Origin: SXXH01 sp041165735
GTDB lineage: Bacteria > Planctomycetota > UBA1135 > GCA-002686595
Length of the DNA stretch: 25,028 nucleotides
Assembly (NCBI GenBank): GCA_046341775.1
Contig: JBKDQQ010000028.1
Span: 1 to 25,028, forward strand
Direction of reading: 5' to 3'
The position numbers were made by a program, and so were the translations under genes. Shown in pieces: positions 7,433 to 16,246 of the stretch. The notes beneath the pieces were generated by a model. The model saw only the letters and a list, made by a program, of their open reading frames with translations, was not told where the DNA came from and ran no database searches. The number at the start of each line of letters is the position of its first letter. Positions within the stretch are counted from its first letter, which is position 1.

Positions 7433-8361
7433 TGGAAGCCCGCCTCGCCAACCCGCGCGGCTTCTGCGCCGGCGTCGACCGCGCCATCGAGATCGTGGAG
7501 AAGGCGCTCGAGATCCATGGTGCGCCGGTGTTCGTGCTGCACGAGATCGTGCACAACCGGCGCGTCGTGCAGGACCTGTCCGCGCGCGGCGTCAAGTTCG
7601 TCGACGACCTCGTCGAGGTGCCCGAGGGATCCGTGACGATCTTCTCCGCGCATGGCGTGTCGGACGCGGTGGTCGCGAGCGCGAAGGCGCGGCGCCTGCG
7701 CATCATCGACGCGACCTGCCCCTTGGTCACGAAGGTCCACCTCCAGGCGCAGAACTACGTCGCCAAGGGCAGCGAGCTGATCCTGATCGGCCACCCCGGC
7801 CACCCGGAGGTCGAGGGCACGCGCGGTCGCATCGAGGGCAAGGTGCATGTGCTGTCGACCGTCGCCGAAGTCGAGGCGCTCGTGGTCGACGATCCGTCGA
7901 GCCTCGCGTACGTGACGCAGACGACGCTCTCCATCGACGACACGCGCGAGGTGATCGACGCCTTGGTGCGCCGCTTCCCGCGCATCGTCGGGCCGGAACT
8001 GAAGGACATCTGCTACGCCACGCAGAACCGCCAGAACGCCGTCAAGCAACTGGTCGACGGGCGCATCGACATGCTGCTCGTGATCGGGTCGAGGAACAGC
8101 AGCAACTCCAACCGCCTGGCCGAGCTGGGCGTGCGTTCGGGCGTGCGCAGCCACCTGATCGACGACGCGAGCGAGATCAGGCCCGAGTGGCTGGTCGGGG
8201 CGCGGGCGATCGGCGTCACCGCCGGCGCGAGCGCGCCCGAGCAGTTGGTGCAGGAAGTGCTCGAGCGCCTGCGCGAGTTGGGCGTGGAGCACGTGGCGGA
8301 ACTCGAGGGCGAGAGCGAGACGACCGTGTTCAAGCTGCCCGACCTGCTGGCCAAGGACTGA
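7432..8361 (+). CDS. ispH: 4-hydroxy-3-methylbut-2-enyl diphosphate reductase
   Basis: This 309-residue enzyme performs the last step of the MEP pathway, reducing HMBPP to IPP and DMAPP with a [4Fe-4S] cluster in the cytoplasm. The three cluster cysteines are Cys12 (NPRGFCAGVDRAI), Cys96 (DATCPLVTKVH) and Cys194 (DICYATQNRQ). The catalytic Glu126 lies in HPGHPEVEGT, at the same position as in the E. coli enzyme. Other family marks are VHNRRVV near 40-46, FSAHGVS and the NSSNSNRL phosphate-binding loop. The start is fixed by the TGATG overlap with the ferredoxin gene and a good Shine-Dalgarno. The M64 peptidase gene follows 14 bases after its stop. Confidence 0.99.
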   Translation: MEARLANPRGFCAGVDRAIEIVEKALEIHGAPVFVLHEIVHNRRVVQDLSARGVKFVDDLVEVPEGSVTIFSAHGVSDAVVASAKARRLRIIDATCPLVTKVHLQAQNYVAKGSELILIGHPGHPEVEGTRGRIEGKVHVLSTVAEVEALVVDDPSSLAYVTQTTLSIDDTREVIDALVRRFPRIVGPELKDICYATQNRQNAVKQLVDGRIDMLLVIGSRNSSNSNRLAELGVRSGVRSHLIDDASEIRPEWLVGARAIGVTAGASAPEQLVQEVLERLRELGVEHVAELEGESETTVFKLPDLLAKD

Positions 8362-8375
8362 GCGGGGTTCGCGCG

Positions 8376-9782
8376 ATGATCGCCCCGGGATCGTGCATGC
8401 TCGTCGCGCTCGCTCTCGCCCAAGGCGCGGACGCCAAGGTCGATCCGCTGGACGCGATCGTGGCCGAGGCCGAGCGCGACGCGCGCGAAGGCCGCTACGA
8501 CAAGGCGCGCGCCGCCTACGCGGCCTTGGCGCGCAAGCACCCCGGCACGCCGCAAGGGTTGCTGGGCGAGAAGCGTTCGCGCCCCAGCGCGTACCTGGGC
8601 TGGGCGCCGATCAAGGAGACGGGCCCTTCCGCGAATCGCGTCGACATCGTCTTCATGGGCGATGGTTGGGAGTGGGAGAGCCTCAAGGCCTTCGACAAGT
8701 TGGCCGAGGACGCCGCCACCGTGCTGGCGCGCGACGAGGTGGTGCGCGAGTACGCCAACTACTTCAACTTCTCGCGGGCGGCGCTGGTGTCGGCCGAGAA
8801 CGGCGTGGACGGCTTCGGCCGCGACTACGACACGCCGCTCGGCGCGAAGACCTTGGGCACCTTCGCCGGCCATGTCGGCATCGACCAGTCCAAGGTGCGC
8901 GAGGTGCTCTCGCAGATGCCCGAGCACGACGGACAGGCGATCGTCTTCGTGAGGAACGGCGTGCTTGGCACCGGCGGCAGCGGCGTCGCCGTCATCGGCG
9001 GGCGCGAGATGAAGACGATGGTGCACGAGTTCGGCCACAGCTTCTGCGGGCTGCACGACGAGTACCAGACGCAGACCGGCCACGGCGGCGGCGGCGTGCC
9101 CAACACGTTGAACGTCGCGTCGCTGGCGGATCCCAAGCTGGTGCCGTGGGCGCACTGGATCGCGGCCAAGCACCCGCAGGTCGGCGTGCACGAAGGCGCC
9201 GCGAGCCGCGTCAAGGGCGCTTGGCGTCCCACCGCCAGCGGCTGCATCATGGACAGCGCGGAGTCGTTCTGCGTGGTGTGCCGCGAGGCGCTCGTGCTGC
9301 GCATCCACGAGTTCGTCGACCCGATCGACTCGTGCAGCCCCGAGCCCCAGGCGCAGCGCGTGAAGGTGCCCTACCTGGTCGGTCCGGACGGCTTCGTGGC
9401 CACGGTGCAGGCCATGCGTCCCGCCCGCCACCAATTGGAGGTCGAGTGGTACCTGCTGCCGGAACGCCACTTCGCGCGCACGGGCGACGGCCCGAGCGTG
9501 CGCGACGACGATGGCGGCGAGCCCCCGCGCTCGCGCACGCGCAAGGGCCGCGCGCTGGCCGACCTGCGCGCGCAACCGGTGGCGACTTCGCGCGGCAAGC
9601 CGGACGGACTGCACCGGCATGTCGTGCCGCCGAAGGACCTGGAACCCGGCGTGTGGCGCCTCGTGTGCCGCGTCAAGGACGCCACGCTGCTGCGCGGGGA
9701 GAAGTTCCCGTGGGTGCTGAAGGACGACGAGTCGCTGCTCGCGTCCGAACGCGCGTGGTGGATCGAAGTGCCGCCGCGCTGA
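8376..9782 (+). CDS. Secreted M64 (IgA-peptidase-like) zinc metallopeptidase
   Basis: This is a 468-residue protein with a short N-terminal signal-like segment (MIAPGSCMLVALALAQGADA). A helical TPR-like stretch follows (residues 25-60). The peptidase domain begins with NRVDIVFMGDGW (87-98), typical of family M64. It has the zinc motif HEFGHSFCGLHDEY at 217-230, with His217 and His221 as ligands and Glu218 as catalytic base, and a later CIMDS...FCVVCREAL segment. M64 includes the Clostridium ramosum IgA peptidase, but most environmental members have unknown substrates. A C-terminal beta-rich region (about 330-468) may be an accessory domain. It lies 14 bases after ispH, probably by co-transcription rather than a shared function. 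Confidence 0.9.
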   Translation: MIAPGSCMLVALALAQGADAKVDPLDAIVAEAERDAREGRYDKARAAYAALARKHPGTPQGLLGEKRSRPSAYLGWAPIKETGPSANRVDIVFMGDGWEWESLKAFDKLAEDAATVLARDEVVREYANYFNFSRAALVSAENGVDGFGRDYDTPLGAKTLGTFAGHVGIDQSKVREVLSQMPEHDGQAIVFVRNGVLGTGGSGVAVIGGREMKTMVHEFGHSFCGLHDEYQTQTGHGGGGVPNTLNVASLADPKLVPWAHWIAAKHPQVGVHEGAASRVKGAWRPTASGCIMDSAESFCVVCREALVLRIHEFVDPIDSCSPEPQAQRVKVPYLVGPDGFVATVQAMRPARHQLEVEWYLLPERHFARTGDGPSVRDDDGGEPPRSRTRKGRALADLRAQPVATSRGKPDGLHRHVVPPKDLEPGVWRLVCRVKDATLLRGEKFPWVLKDDESLLASERAWWIEVPPR

Positions 9783-9827
9783 GGCGCGGTCGACGCGGTC
9801 GGCCCGCGACGGGTCCTCGTCCGCGCC
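9783..9827. terminator. Possible bidirectional terminator between convergent genes
   Basis: GGCGCGG (9783-9789) pairs with CCGCGCC (9821-9827) across the whole 47-bp gap between the M64 gene and the convergent methyltransferase gene. The loop is long and there is no U-tract. Confidence 0.3.
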
Positions 9828-9829
9828 GC

Positions 9830-10687
9830 CTAGGCGCGCGCCAGCGCCCAGCGCACCACGCCAGGCAACCGCACCGATCCGTCGGCGTGCACGAAGGGCG
9901 TCATGCCGGCGCGCATGCGCTGCAACGCGAGCTCGCCCGCGGCGGGACCGTGGTCCTCGACGCCCTTCTTCCACTGGCTCGACATCTCGCGTTCGAAGTC
10001 GAGGCACTCGTCGAGCCCGGCGAAGCGGAACTCGAGCTCGAGCTCCTCCACGCGTTCGACCGCGAAGCCCGCGGCGACCAGGCGTTCCTCCATCGCCCCC
10101 GCGCGGCCGAAGCGCATGGGTCCTGGCAGGTCCTCGTGCGGCAACGGCGCGCCGAAGGCGGCATGGCAGGCCTCGTTCTGGACGGCGAGGAACGGCGTGC
10201 GCGCCGCCTCGGCCCACCACGACAGGGCGAGCGGGGCGCCGGAGGCGAGGTGCGCGCGCGTGGCGCGCAGCGCGCGGATCGGATCGGGCATGAGCATGTA
10301 GCCCCAACGCGAGATGGCGCAGTCGAAGCGCTCGCCCGGCAGGTCGAGCAGCTCCGCGTCGGCTTCGACGAAGCGCACGTGCGCGGCACCTGCTTGCGCG
10401 GCGCGCCGCCGCGCGCGCGCCACCATGTCCGGCGCGAAGTCGACGCCGACGACCGATCCGCCGGCTCCGACGACGCGCGCCGCGGTCAAGGCGGGTTCGC
10501 CCAACCCCGAGGCCACGTCGAGGACGCGCGAGCCGGCCTTCGCGCCCGATGCGGCGACAAGGCGCTCGTTGAGCCGCTGCGCACCGGCCTCGAAGACGCG
10601 CCACCAGCGCTCCCACGGCTCCGCGGCCGCGGACCAGGCGGTGCGTTGCAGGTCCTTGAAGCCTGCGGGCAACGGACGCGCGCTCAT
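9830..10687 (-). CDS. Class I SAM-dependent methyltransferase (UbiE-like)
   Basis: This 285-residue protein has a Rossmann-type methyltransferase domain. Motif I is VLDVASGLGEPAL (55-67), followed by VVGVDFAPDMVARAR (acidic residue binding the SAM ribose), VRFVEADAELLDLP (104-117) and FDCAISRWGYMLMPDP (121-135), as in ubiquinone/menaquinone-type methyltransferases. The N-terminal WSAAAEPWERWWRVFE helix is common in a large group of uncharacterised members. The substrate cannot be told. Its ATG overlaps the stop of the upstream GH38-like gene (ATGA at 10684-10687), so the two are translationally coupled. Confidence 0.93.
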   Translation of the reverse strand: MSARPLPAGFKDLQRTAWSAAAEPWERWWRVFEAGAQRLNERLVAASGAKAGSRVLDVASGLGEPALTAARVVGAGGSVVGVDFAPDMVARARRRAAQAGAAHVRFVEADAELLDLPGERFDCAISRWGYMLMPDPIRALRATRAHLASGAPLALSWWAEAARTPFLAVQNEACHAAFGAPLPHEDLPGPMRFGRAGAMEERLVAAGFAVERVEELELEFRFAGLDECLDFEREMSSQWKKGVEDHGPAAGELALQRMRAGMTPFVHADGSVRLPGVVRWALARA

Positions 10688-13600
10688 CGCCGGATCCTCG
10701 CCTGGTCGAGCCGTCCCGGCCCCATCGACAACGGCGCGGCGCCGTCCTCCAATTGCAGCGGTTCGAGCGCCAATCCGCCCGCGTCGACGCGTTCGAGCTC
10801 GCGATGCGGCAGCAGCGGACGCAGGCGCACCAGCGAACCGGAACCGCGCGTCTCGAGCAGGGCCAGCTCGAGTCCCGGTCCGTCGATGGAGGCGCGCACG
10901 AACGGAGCGAGCAAGCCGCACTGCGCTCCGCGCGTGCCATCGGAGTCGCGCGACAAGGCCACCGCGGCTTGCCAGGCGGGGACGCCGCCCGCCTTGTCGG
11001 ACACGGCGAGCATGGGCGCGCCGGCGAGCTGCAGCGCGGCCAGCTGGATCAACTGGCCGCGACGCGCGCCGTCCTCGAAGGCGCACAGCGACAACCGCGC
11101 GCGCCCGGCGGGCAGCTCGACGGCGGCGGCGTGCGCCTCGCGGCCATGACGCGCCTCGGCCACGACGCCGGTCGCGAGGTCGGCGCGCGCGCAATCGGCG
11201 GAGACCAGCGCCAAGCCGACCAATCCGTCGCCAAGCGCGAGCCAATCGTCGAAGCGCGCTCCTTGCGCGTCGCGTGGCGGCAATTGGCCGGCGTCGAGCA
11301 CCAGTCCCCTCATCCACGCGCGGAAGGAGGGCGGCACGGCGACTTCGAGCCGCAGCGGCTCGGCGCCCGCGTGCTCGAGGCGCAGGCTCGACTCGCCCGC
11401 GAACAGCGAGATCGTCACGCGACCCGGCGCGGGGCCTTCGCCGAGGGTTCCCTCGAGGACCGTGCGCAACGGCCCGGACTCCAGCACGCGCCAAGCACCG
11501 CGTTCGCACAAGCGCAGCGGCGCCGCCAGCAGCTCGCGACCACTCTTCTTGTGCACGAACGACTCGAGCGAGACCGGGCCGCCGGCGCGCGAAGGCGTCA
11601 TGCGGAAGGACACCAGTTCGTTCTCGAACGCGGATCCGGCCGGCGGATCGCCGGCGTCCCGCGGCGAGCGTCGCGGCGAGACGCGCACGACGGCGTGGCC
11701 CAAGGCCGGCAACGGAACGCGCGCCAGCGTGCCGCCGTTCCCCGTGCGTTGCGTCGGAAGCATCGAGCCGGCGTGGTCGACCACATCGAGCGAGTCCGAG
11801 AGTTCCAGCCACGCCACGCGCTCGAAGGGCAGCGTGTTCCACGCCACCACGGGGACACCCGCGCCGCTCGTGTCGATGGCGGCGCCATGCGCCAGGAGCA
11901 CCTCGCGCTCCCCCGCGGCCGCGCGCCCGGCCGATCGGGCGAGCGCCGACGCATCCGCGCCAGCGTCGAAGCGCTCGCCCCACGCGGCCCGGGACGGAGC
12001 GACGCCCAGATCGGCGCCGTGCTGCGCGGCGAGGCCGGCGAGCAGCTCGTGTCGGGCCAACGCGGTGTCGGCTCGCCGCGCGGCGACCAGTCCGGCCTCC
12101 GCGGCGCGATCGAGGGCCAGCGTGGCGCGCTCGTTCCACGCGGATTCATCGAGGCGCTTGAACGCGGCCTCGAGCTCCCCCGGCGCGGAGCCAACGATGC
12201 GCGGCGCCAACTCGCAGGCACGCCAACGCTGCAAGGCCTCCAGCATCGCCGCGTCGCCATCGAGGCCGAGTTCGACGACGACGAGGGCCACTGACTCGAC
12301 GCCCGCGCGCGCGGCGACGAAGGCGCGCCACCAGGACTCGTCGAGGGTCGGCGTCCCGCCCAGGTCGGCGTGCGGAGTCGCCATCCACACGCCGCTGCCG
12401 TCCGCGGCGGTCCAGCGCTCGTTGCCACCCGGTCGGCCACGCGCCGGACCGCGCGCGACGAGTTGCTCGACGCCGGTGGATTCGCAGGCGCGCGCCAGCA
12501 CCCGCGAGACCTGCGGATCGCCGTCGAACACCGCGAGGCGCGCCACGCCCGGCGGCAAGGCGCGGGCGGCGAGTTCGACGCCGCGCACCGCCATGCCCGC
12601 CGTCCAATGCGTCGGCCCCGCGCCGGAGCTCGGCCGCAGCGCGTCGGGCAGCAGCAGGCCGCGGGCGGCGAGCTCCTCGGCCACGGCGCGGGCGCTGTCC
12701 GGTACTTTTGACAAGTCCGCCGAGCCCGCTCCGAGCAACGGCAGTCCCGCGGCGGAAGCCGAGCGCATGGCCGCCTCGAGGGCGGCGCCCGTCGCCGGCA
12801 CCGCGACGAACGCGACCGACAGGCCTGACAACTCGCCGCGCCTGGCCAGCAGCTCTTCGACGCGACGCGACGCCAAGGCCTCCACGAGCGGCGGATCGCG
12901 GCGCAGGAAGGCCTCGTGCACGTCCCGCAGGGCCTCGTCCTCGCCGGCGAACGCGAAGAACGTCGAACCCGTGGCGTGCAACGCCTCCCAGCGCTCCAAC
13001 GCGGCGCGCGCCGGATCCGACAGCCACGCGGCGTCGCGCCGCTCGGCGGCCAGGAACGCGCGCACGAAGCGGCGATCGGAACCGCCGGCGCGGACGAGCC
13101 GCAGCGTCGCTCCATGCAGGCGCAGGCGGCCGTCGCGCGGCAATTCCAAGCCTCGCACGCCGAAGTCGGCCGCGAGGGCGCGGTGGACCAGCCAGCGTCC
13201 ATCGCCCAGCGGAAGCACCCCGTCCGCCGCCGGATCGAGCCGCAGCCGCGCCGGACGCCGCTCGCCTTGCGTGCCCAGGACGACGAGCTCGCACTCGAAC
13301 GGCGCGGCCGGCGCCTCGACGCACAGCCAGGCGTCGTAGGACTTGCCGCCATCGAGCGGCGCGAACATGAGCGACTCGCCCGCGGCGGAGACGGCGCGAT
13401 CGGGCGGGGCCAGTCTCATCAGCACGCCATCGCCCAGCACGCACAGGGGATCGCTCTCGAGTCCGCGCGAGCGCCGCGGACCGAAGTCGATCGGCAGCCA
13501 GGGGTCGCCCACCACGGCCCCGGTCGGCAGCGGGAGCGGCGCGGACTCCGCCACGACCCCGTCGGGCAGCGCGACATGCGCGGCGCCCCCTTCGTCGTGC

Positions 13601-14124
13601 CGCTGCAAGGCGTGCAGGCCGGCGACGGCCGGAGCGAGCGCCTCGCGGCGACCGTCCGCCGAGCGCAGCTCGACGGCGGCGAAGCGCGCGAAGCTGGCGC
13701 CCACCTCGTGCGAACGCGCGACGAAGCGGGCCGCCACGAGTTCGCGGCCTGCGTGCTCGTCGAGCGGGACTTCGACCATGCGCTCGCCCTCGACCGCGTC
13801 GCGCGGCACGGCCTGCGTCGTTCCTCCGTCCGACCACGACAGCTCGACCCCGCTGCGCGCGGCGCGCACCGCGTCGTCGTCGAGCGCGTACACGAGCCGA
13901 TCGCCGGCCTGCGCGCGCCATGCGGGCGTCGACATGGGCAGGTGGGGATCGCGCCACTCGCCCTCCTCGCGCGCCCCGAAGAAGGCGTGCGCGCCGCCGA
14001 CCAGCGGCGGCATGCGCGCGGCGGGCAGCTCGGGAACGCGCCCATCGCGTCCTTGGCACGCGGAGAAGGCGAAGCAGAGGACCAGCTTGGTGGTGGTGCG
14101 TGCGGAGAGCAGACTGTGGCTCAT
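10684..14124 (-). CDS. Large GH38-like (alpha-mannosidase-related) lipoprotein
   Basis: This is a 1146-residue protein. The start at 14124 gives a signal segment ending in FAFSACQG, a likely lipobox, so it is probably membrane-anchored and periplasmic. Residues about 40-360 are beta-rich, and an alpha/beta then helical region spans about 370-745. WNTLPFERVAWLEL (from residue 762) and FENELVSFRMTPSRAGGPVSLESFVHKKSGRELL (about 830) match the beta-domain layout of GH38 alpha-mannosidases (usually seen as NPL or NTLP, then ENEhhrhhh...G.h.Sh.DK..GRELL). I do not see the family's zinc-binding HxHxDxxW or a clear nucleophile motif, so it may be a divergent or non-catalytic member. GH38 assignment rests on the C-terminal half only. 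It is coupled to the downstream methyltransferase, and its start lies 48 bases from the divergent methyltransferase gene. Confidence 0.85.
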   Translation of the reverse strand: MSHSLLSARTTTKLVLCFAFSACQGRDGRVPELPAARMPPLVGGAHAFFGAREEGEWRDPHLPMSTPAWRAQAGDRLVYALDDDAVRAARSGVELSWSDGGTTQAVPRDAVEGERMVEVPLDEHAGRELVAARFVARSHEVGASFARFAAVELRSADGRREALAPAVAGLHALQRHDEGGAAHVALPDGVVAESAPLPLPTGAVVGDPWLPIDFGPRRSRGLESDPLCVLGDGVLMRLAPPDRAVSAAGESLMFAPLDGGKSYDAWLCVEAPAAPFECELVVLGTQGERRPARLRLDPAADGVLPLGDGRWLVHRALAADFGVRGLELPRDGRLRLHGATLRLVRAGGSDRRFVRAFLAAERRDAAWLSDPARAALERWEALHATGSTFFAFAGEDEALRDVHEAFLRRDPPLVEALASRRVEELLARRGELSGLSVAFVAVPATGAALEAAMRSASAAGLPLLGAGSADLSKVPDSARAVAEELAARGLLLPDALRPSSGAGPTHWTAGMAVRGVELAARALPPGVARLAVFDGDPQVSRVLARACESTGVEQLVARGPARGRPGGNERWTAADGSGVWMATPHADLGGTPTLDESWWRAFVAARAGVESVALVVVELGLDGDAAMLEALQRWRACELAPRIVGSAPGELEAAFKRLDESAWNERATLALDRAAEAGLVAARRADTALARHELLAGLAAQHGADLGVAPSRAAWGERFDAGADASALARSAGRAAAGEREVLLAHGAAIDTSGAGVPVVAWNTLPFERVAWLELSDSLDVVDHAGSMLPTQRTGNGGTLARVPLPALGHAVVRVSPRRSPRDAGDPPAGSAFENELVSFRMTPSRAGGPVSLESFVHKKSGRELLAAPLRLCERGAWRVLESGPLRTVLEGTLGEGPAPGRVTISLFAGESSLRLEHAGAEPLRLEVAVPPSFRAWMRGLVLDAGQLPPRDAQGARFDDWLALGDGLVGLALVSADCARADLATGVVAEARHGREAHAAAVELPAGRARLSLCAFEDGARRGQLIQLAALQLAGAPMLAVSDKAGGVPAWQAAVALSRDSDGTRGAQCGLLAPFVRASIDGPGLELALLETRGSGSLVRLRPLLPHRELERVDAGGLALEPLQLEDGAAPLSMGPGRLDQARIRR
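12696..12713. repeat. 18-bp palindrome-like site inside the GH38-like gene
   Basis: TGTCCGGTACTTTTGACA keeps the TGTC-N10-GACA frame of the family. On the coding strand it gives codons TTG-TCA-AAA-GTA, an isolated run of rare A/T-rich codons. Confidence 0.4.
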
Positions 14125-14172
14125 GCGAGTTGGATGCTCGTGCCTGCCGAGGGCGCGGACCGGCAGCCCACG

Positions 14173-14919
14173 ATGGATCGCCACTCACTCTACGAAGCCG
14201 CGGTGCAGGATGCCGAGCAACTGTGCTCGTTCCTCGAAGGCCTGCATGGAGCCTCGCCGTCGCGGCTCGGCGAGGATTGCTGCGGCACGGGCCTGCTCGC
14301 GCGCACCTTCGTGTCGCGTGCGCCCGGACGAAGCGCGGTGGCGCTCGACATCGACCCCGAGGTCCTCGCGCGAGCCTCCGCTCCGGGCGTGGCTTGCGTG
14401 CAGGGCGACCTGCGCACGGCGCGCGCACCCGGGACCTGCGACCTCTTGCACCTGGGCAACTTCTCCGTGGGCTACCTGCGCACGCGCGCGGAGTTGCTCG
14501 AGTACCTGCGTCGGACTCGCGAGCGACTGTCGCCCGGCGGCGTGCTCACGCTCGACACCTACGGCGGAGCGCGCGCCTACCAGCGGGGCGTGGTCGAGCG
14601 ACGGCGCGCCCTGCCGGACGGCACCGTGGTGGAGGCGCGCTTCGAGCGGGTCGCGTGCGATCCGCTGCGCGCGCGCGTCGTCGACCACTTGCACTTGCGC
14701 AGGCTGCTGGGAGCGGCCGTGCTCGACGACCACCCGCGCGCCTTCGCCTACGAATGGAGGCTGTGGACGCCGATGGAGCTGGTCGAGGCCGTCGAGGAAG
14801 CCGGCTTCGCCGGGTGGCGCTGGCACGCGGAGCTAGGCTCGGCCCGTGCGGGGATCTCGGGAGCCGACCTCGACGAGGAATGGGTCGTCCTGATGGAAGT
14901 CAGTCGCGGGCCAGCTTGA
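14173..14919 (+). CDS. Class I SAM-dependent methyltransferase
   Basis: This is a 248-residue protein. Motif I is LGEDCCGTGLLARTFV (32-47), then VALDIDPEVLARA (56-68), CVQGDLRTA, CDLLHLGNFSVGYL (89-102) and LSPGGVLTLDTYGG. The EDCCGTG form of motif I recurs in an uncharacterised group of small-molecule methyltransferases. The substrate is unknown. The start at 14173 is preferred over ATG 14134, which would leave only nine bases to the divergent GH38-like gene. The 48-bp shared upstream region holds a CTGCCG/CGGCAG stem-loop (14144-14166). Its last 20 bases overlap tail-to-tail with the gene on the other strand. Confidence 0.9.
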   Translation: MDRHSLYEAAVQDAEQLCSFLEGLHGASPSRLGEDCCGTGLLARTFVSRAPGRSAVALDIDPEVLARASAPGVACVQGDLRTARAPGTCDLLHLGNFSVGYLRTRAELLEYLRRTRERLSPGGVLTLDTYGGARAYQRGVVERRRALPDGTVVEARFERVACDPLRARVVDHLHLRRLLGAAVLDDHPRAFAYEWRLWTPMELVEAVEEAGFAGWRWHAELGSARAGISGADLDEEWVVLMEVSRGPA

Positions 14920-16246
14920 GCATGAACGGCATGGAAGCCGACGGCAACGGCACGAAGCGCAGCGCGAGCACCTTCTCGCCGGCGGGCGGCACGACGATGG
15001 CGCGCGCCAGGAAGCTGCGCGTGTCGTCGGGCAGGTCGTCCTTCTTCCACTTGCCCGCCCAACCAGCCTGGACCTCCGCCGCGCGCAGCGCCTCGCGCGA
15101 AGGAGCCTCGTCGCCGACCAGCACCTGCCAAGCGAGTCCGATGTCCGCGTCGTGCTTGCCGAAGCGCAGATCGAGCGACAGCGGCGCGTCGCCGGGGTTG
15201 GCGAGCCGCAGCTCGACCTCGTGCTCGACCAGGTAGTTGCCGATCGTCTCCGGATGCACGTATGGCGGATGCAGCAGCATCGGCGCGGTCTGGCGCGCCT
15301 CGGGACAATCGAGCGTCTGCACGGCGGGCGCCGCCATGAGGAAGGACAAGCCCTCCGCGCCGATCCGCGTGGCGTCGATGCGCGCGCCGCCGCGCCAAGC
15401 CATGTTGCGCGAGACTCCGCCGACGCGGCGCACATGGCACTTGGGCGGCGGGATGGAGAGATCCATCGCCTCCTCGGATCGCGCGCCGCGTCCCAGCAGC
15501 GACTCGCAGGCCTCCGACAGTGCGTCGAGCGGCGTCGCGCCCGCCACGGCGACCACATGCACCTCGACGCGCGCCGCTCCGCCCGACGCGGCCGCCACCT
15601 CGGCGCGCACGAGGCCGTTCACGAACGCCGAGGTGGTGGCGTCCGCGCCGGACTCCTTGGACTGCAAGCGAGGCGTCCAGCCGATCGCGCGCCCTTGTCG
15701 CGGACCGAGGCGCACGGATTCGAGCGGACGCGACCACGAGCCGCGCAGCAAGGCGCGGCCCAGTTCGACCTCGGGTCCTTGGAGCTCGGCGAACGGGCCG
15801 TCGGTCGCCATCGCCTGCCGAGGCTCGACCAGCACATCCTCGTCCATCAGGTTCTTCGCGTACACGACGATGCGCACGGGCGCTCGAGCATCCTCGGGAT
15901 CGCGCACGAAGTGGTACAGGAACACCTCGAACGCGGAATCGACGCCCGCGAAGCCCGTGGAGATCTGCGTGCGCATCGACTCGGGCACGGCGCGACCATC
16001 CTGCATGTCGAAGGGCGGCAGCACGCTGGTCGTGGCGTAGAGCACGCCGAGGCCGCGGAACAGCTCGGGCAGGTCCGAGTCGATGCGCAACGGCCAATCG
16101 ACGCGCGGCGCGAGCTCGCCGGGGAGGAGGAAGCCGGCGCAGCGCGTGCACTCGTCGGATCCACGCAACGGCACGAGCGGCGTCCAGGAGCCCGCAGCGA
16201 GGGGGGCCTGCGCGGTCGCGACGAGCAAGGAGGCGAGGGCGATCAT
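14900..16246 (-). CDS. Secreted protein of unknown function
   Basis: This 448-residue protein has a signal peptide (MIALASLLVATAQAPLAAG). I do not recognise the family. Visible features are a CxxC (ECTRC, Cys33 and Cys36), several Val/Leu-rich beta-like segments (FEVFLYHFVRD, VRIVVYAKNLMDEDVLVEP, VEVHVVAVAG), PPPKCHVRRVGG, and a C-terminal NYLVEHEVELRLANPGDAPLSLDLRFG...FVPLPSASMPFMLKLARD typical of beta-sandwich domains. Its ATG overlaps the stop of the upstream C25-like gene (ATGA, 16243-16246), which implies translational coupling and a shared role in the envelope. It could be a partner, substrate or inhibitor of that peptidase (inference only). Confidence 0.85.
   Translation of the reverse strand: MIALASLLVATAQAPLAAGSWTPLVPLRGSDECTRCAGFLLPGELAPRVDWPLRIDSDLPELFRGLGVLYATTSVLPPFDMQDGRAVPESMRTQISTGFAGVDSAFEVFLYHFVRDPEDARAPVRIVVYAKNLMDEDVLVEPRQAMATDGPFAELQGPEVELGRALLRGSWSRPLESVRLGPRQGRAIGWTPRLQSKESGADATTSAFVNGLVRAEVAAASGGAARVEVHVVAVAGATPLDALSEACESLLGRGARSEEAMDLSIPPPKCHVRRVGGVSRNMAWRGGARIDATRIGAEGLSFLMAAPAVQTLDCPEARQTAPMLLHPPYVHPETIGNYLVEHEVELRLANPGDAPLSLDLRFGKHDADIGLAWQVLVGDEAPSREALRAAEVQAGWAGKWKKDDLPDDTRSFLARAIVVPPAGEKVLALRFVPLPSASMPFMLKLARD

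Noticed and set aside
8187..8375. Longer start for the M64 peptidase
   Set aside because: The extension overlaps the end of ispH; ATG 8376 gives a signal-like N-terminus.
9830..12139. 769-codon frame extending the methyltransferase upstream
   Set aside because: The upstream part is a shadow of the GH38-like gene; the methyltransferase family begins near MSARPLPAGF.
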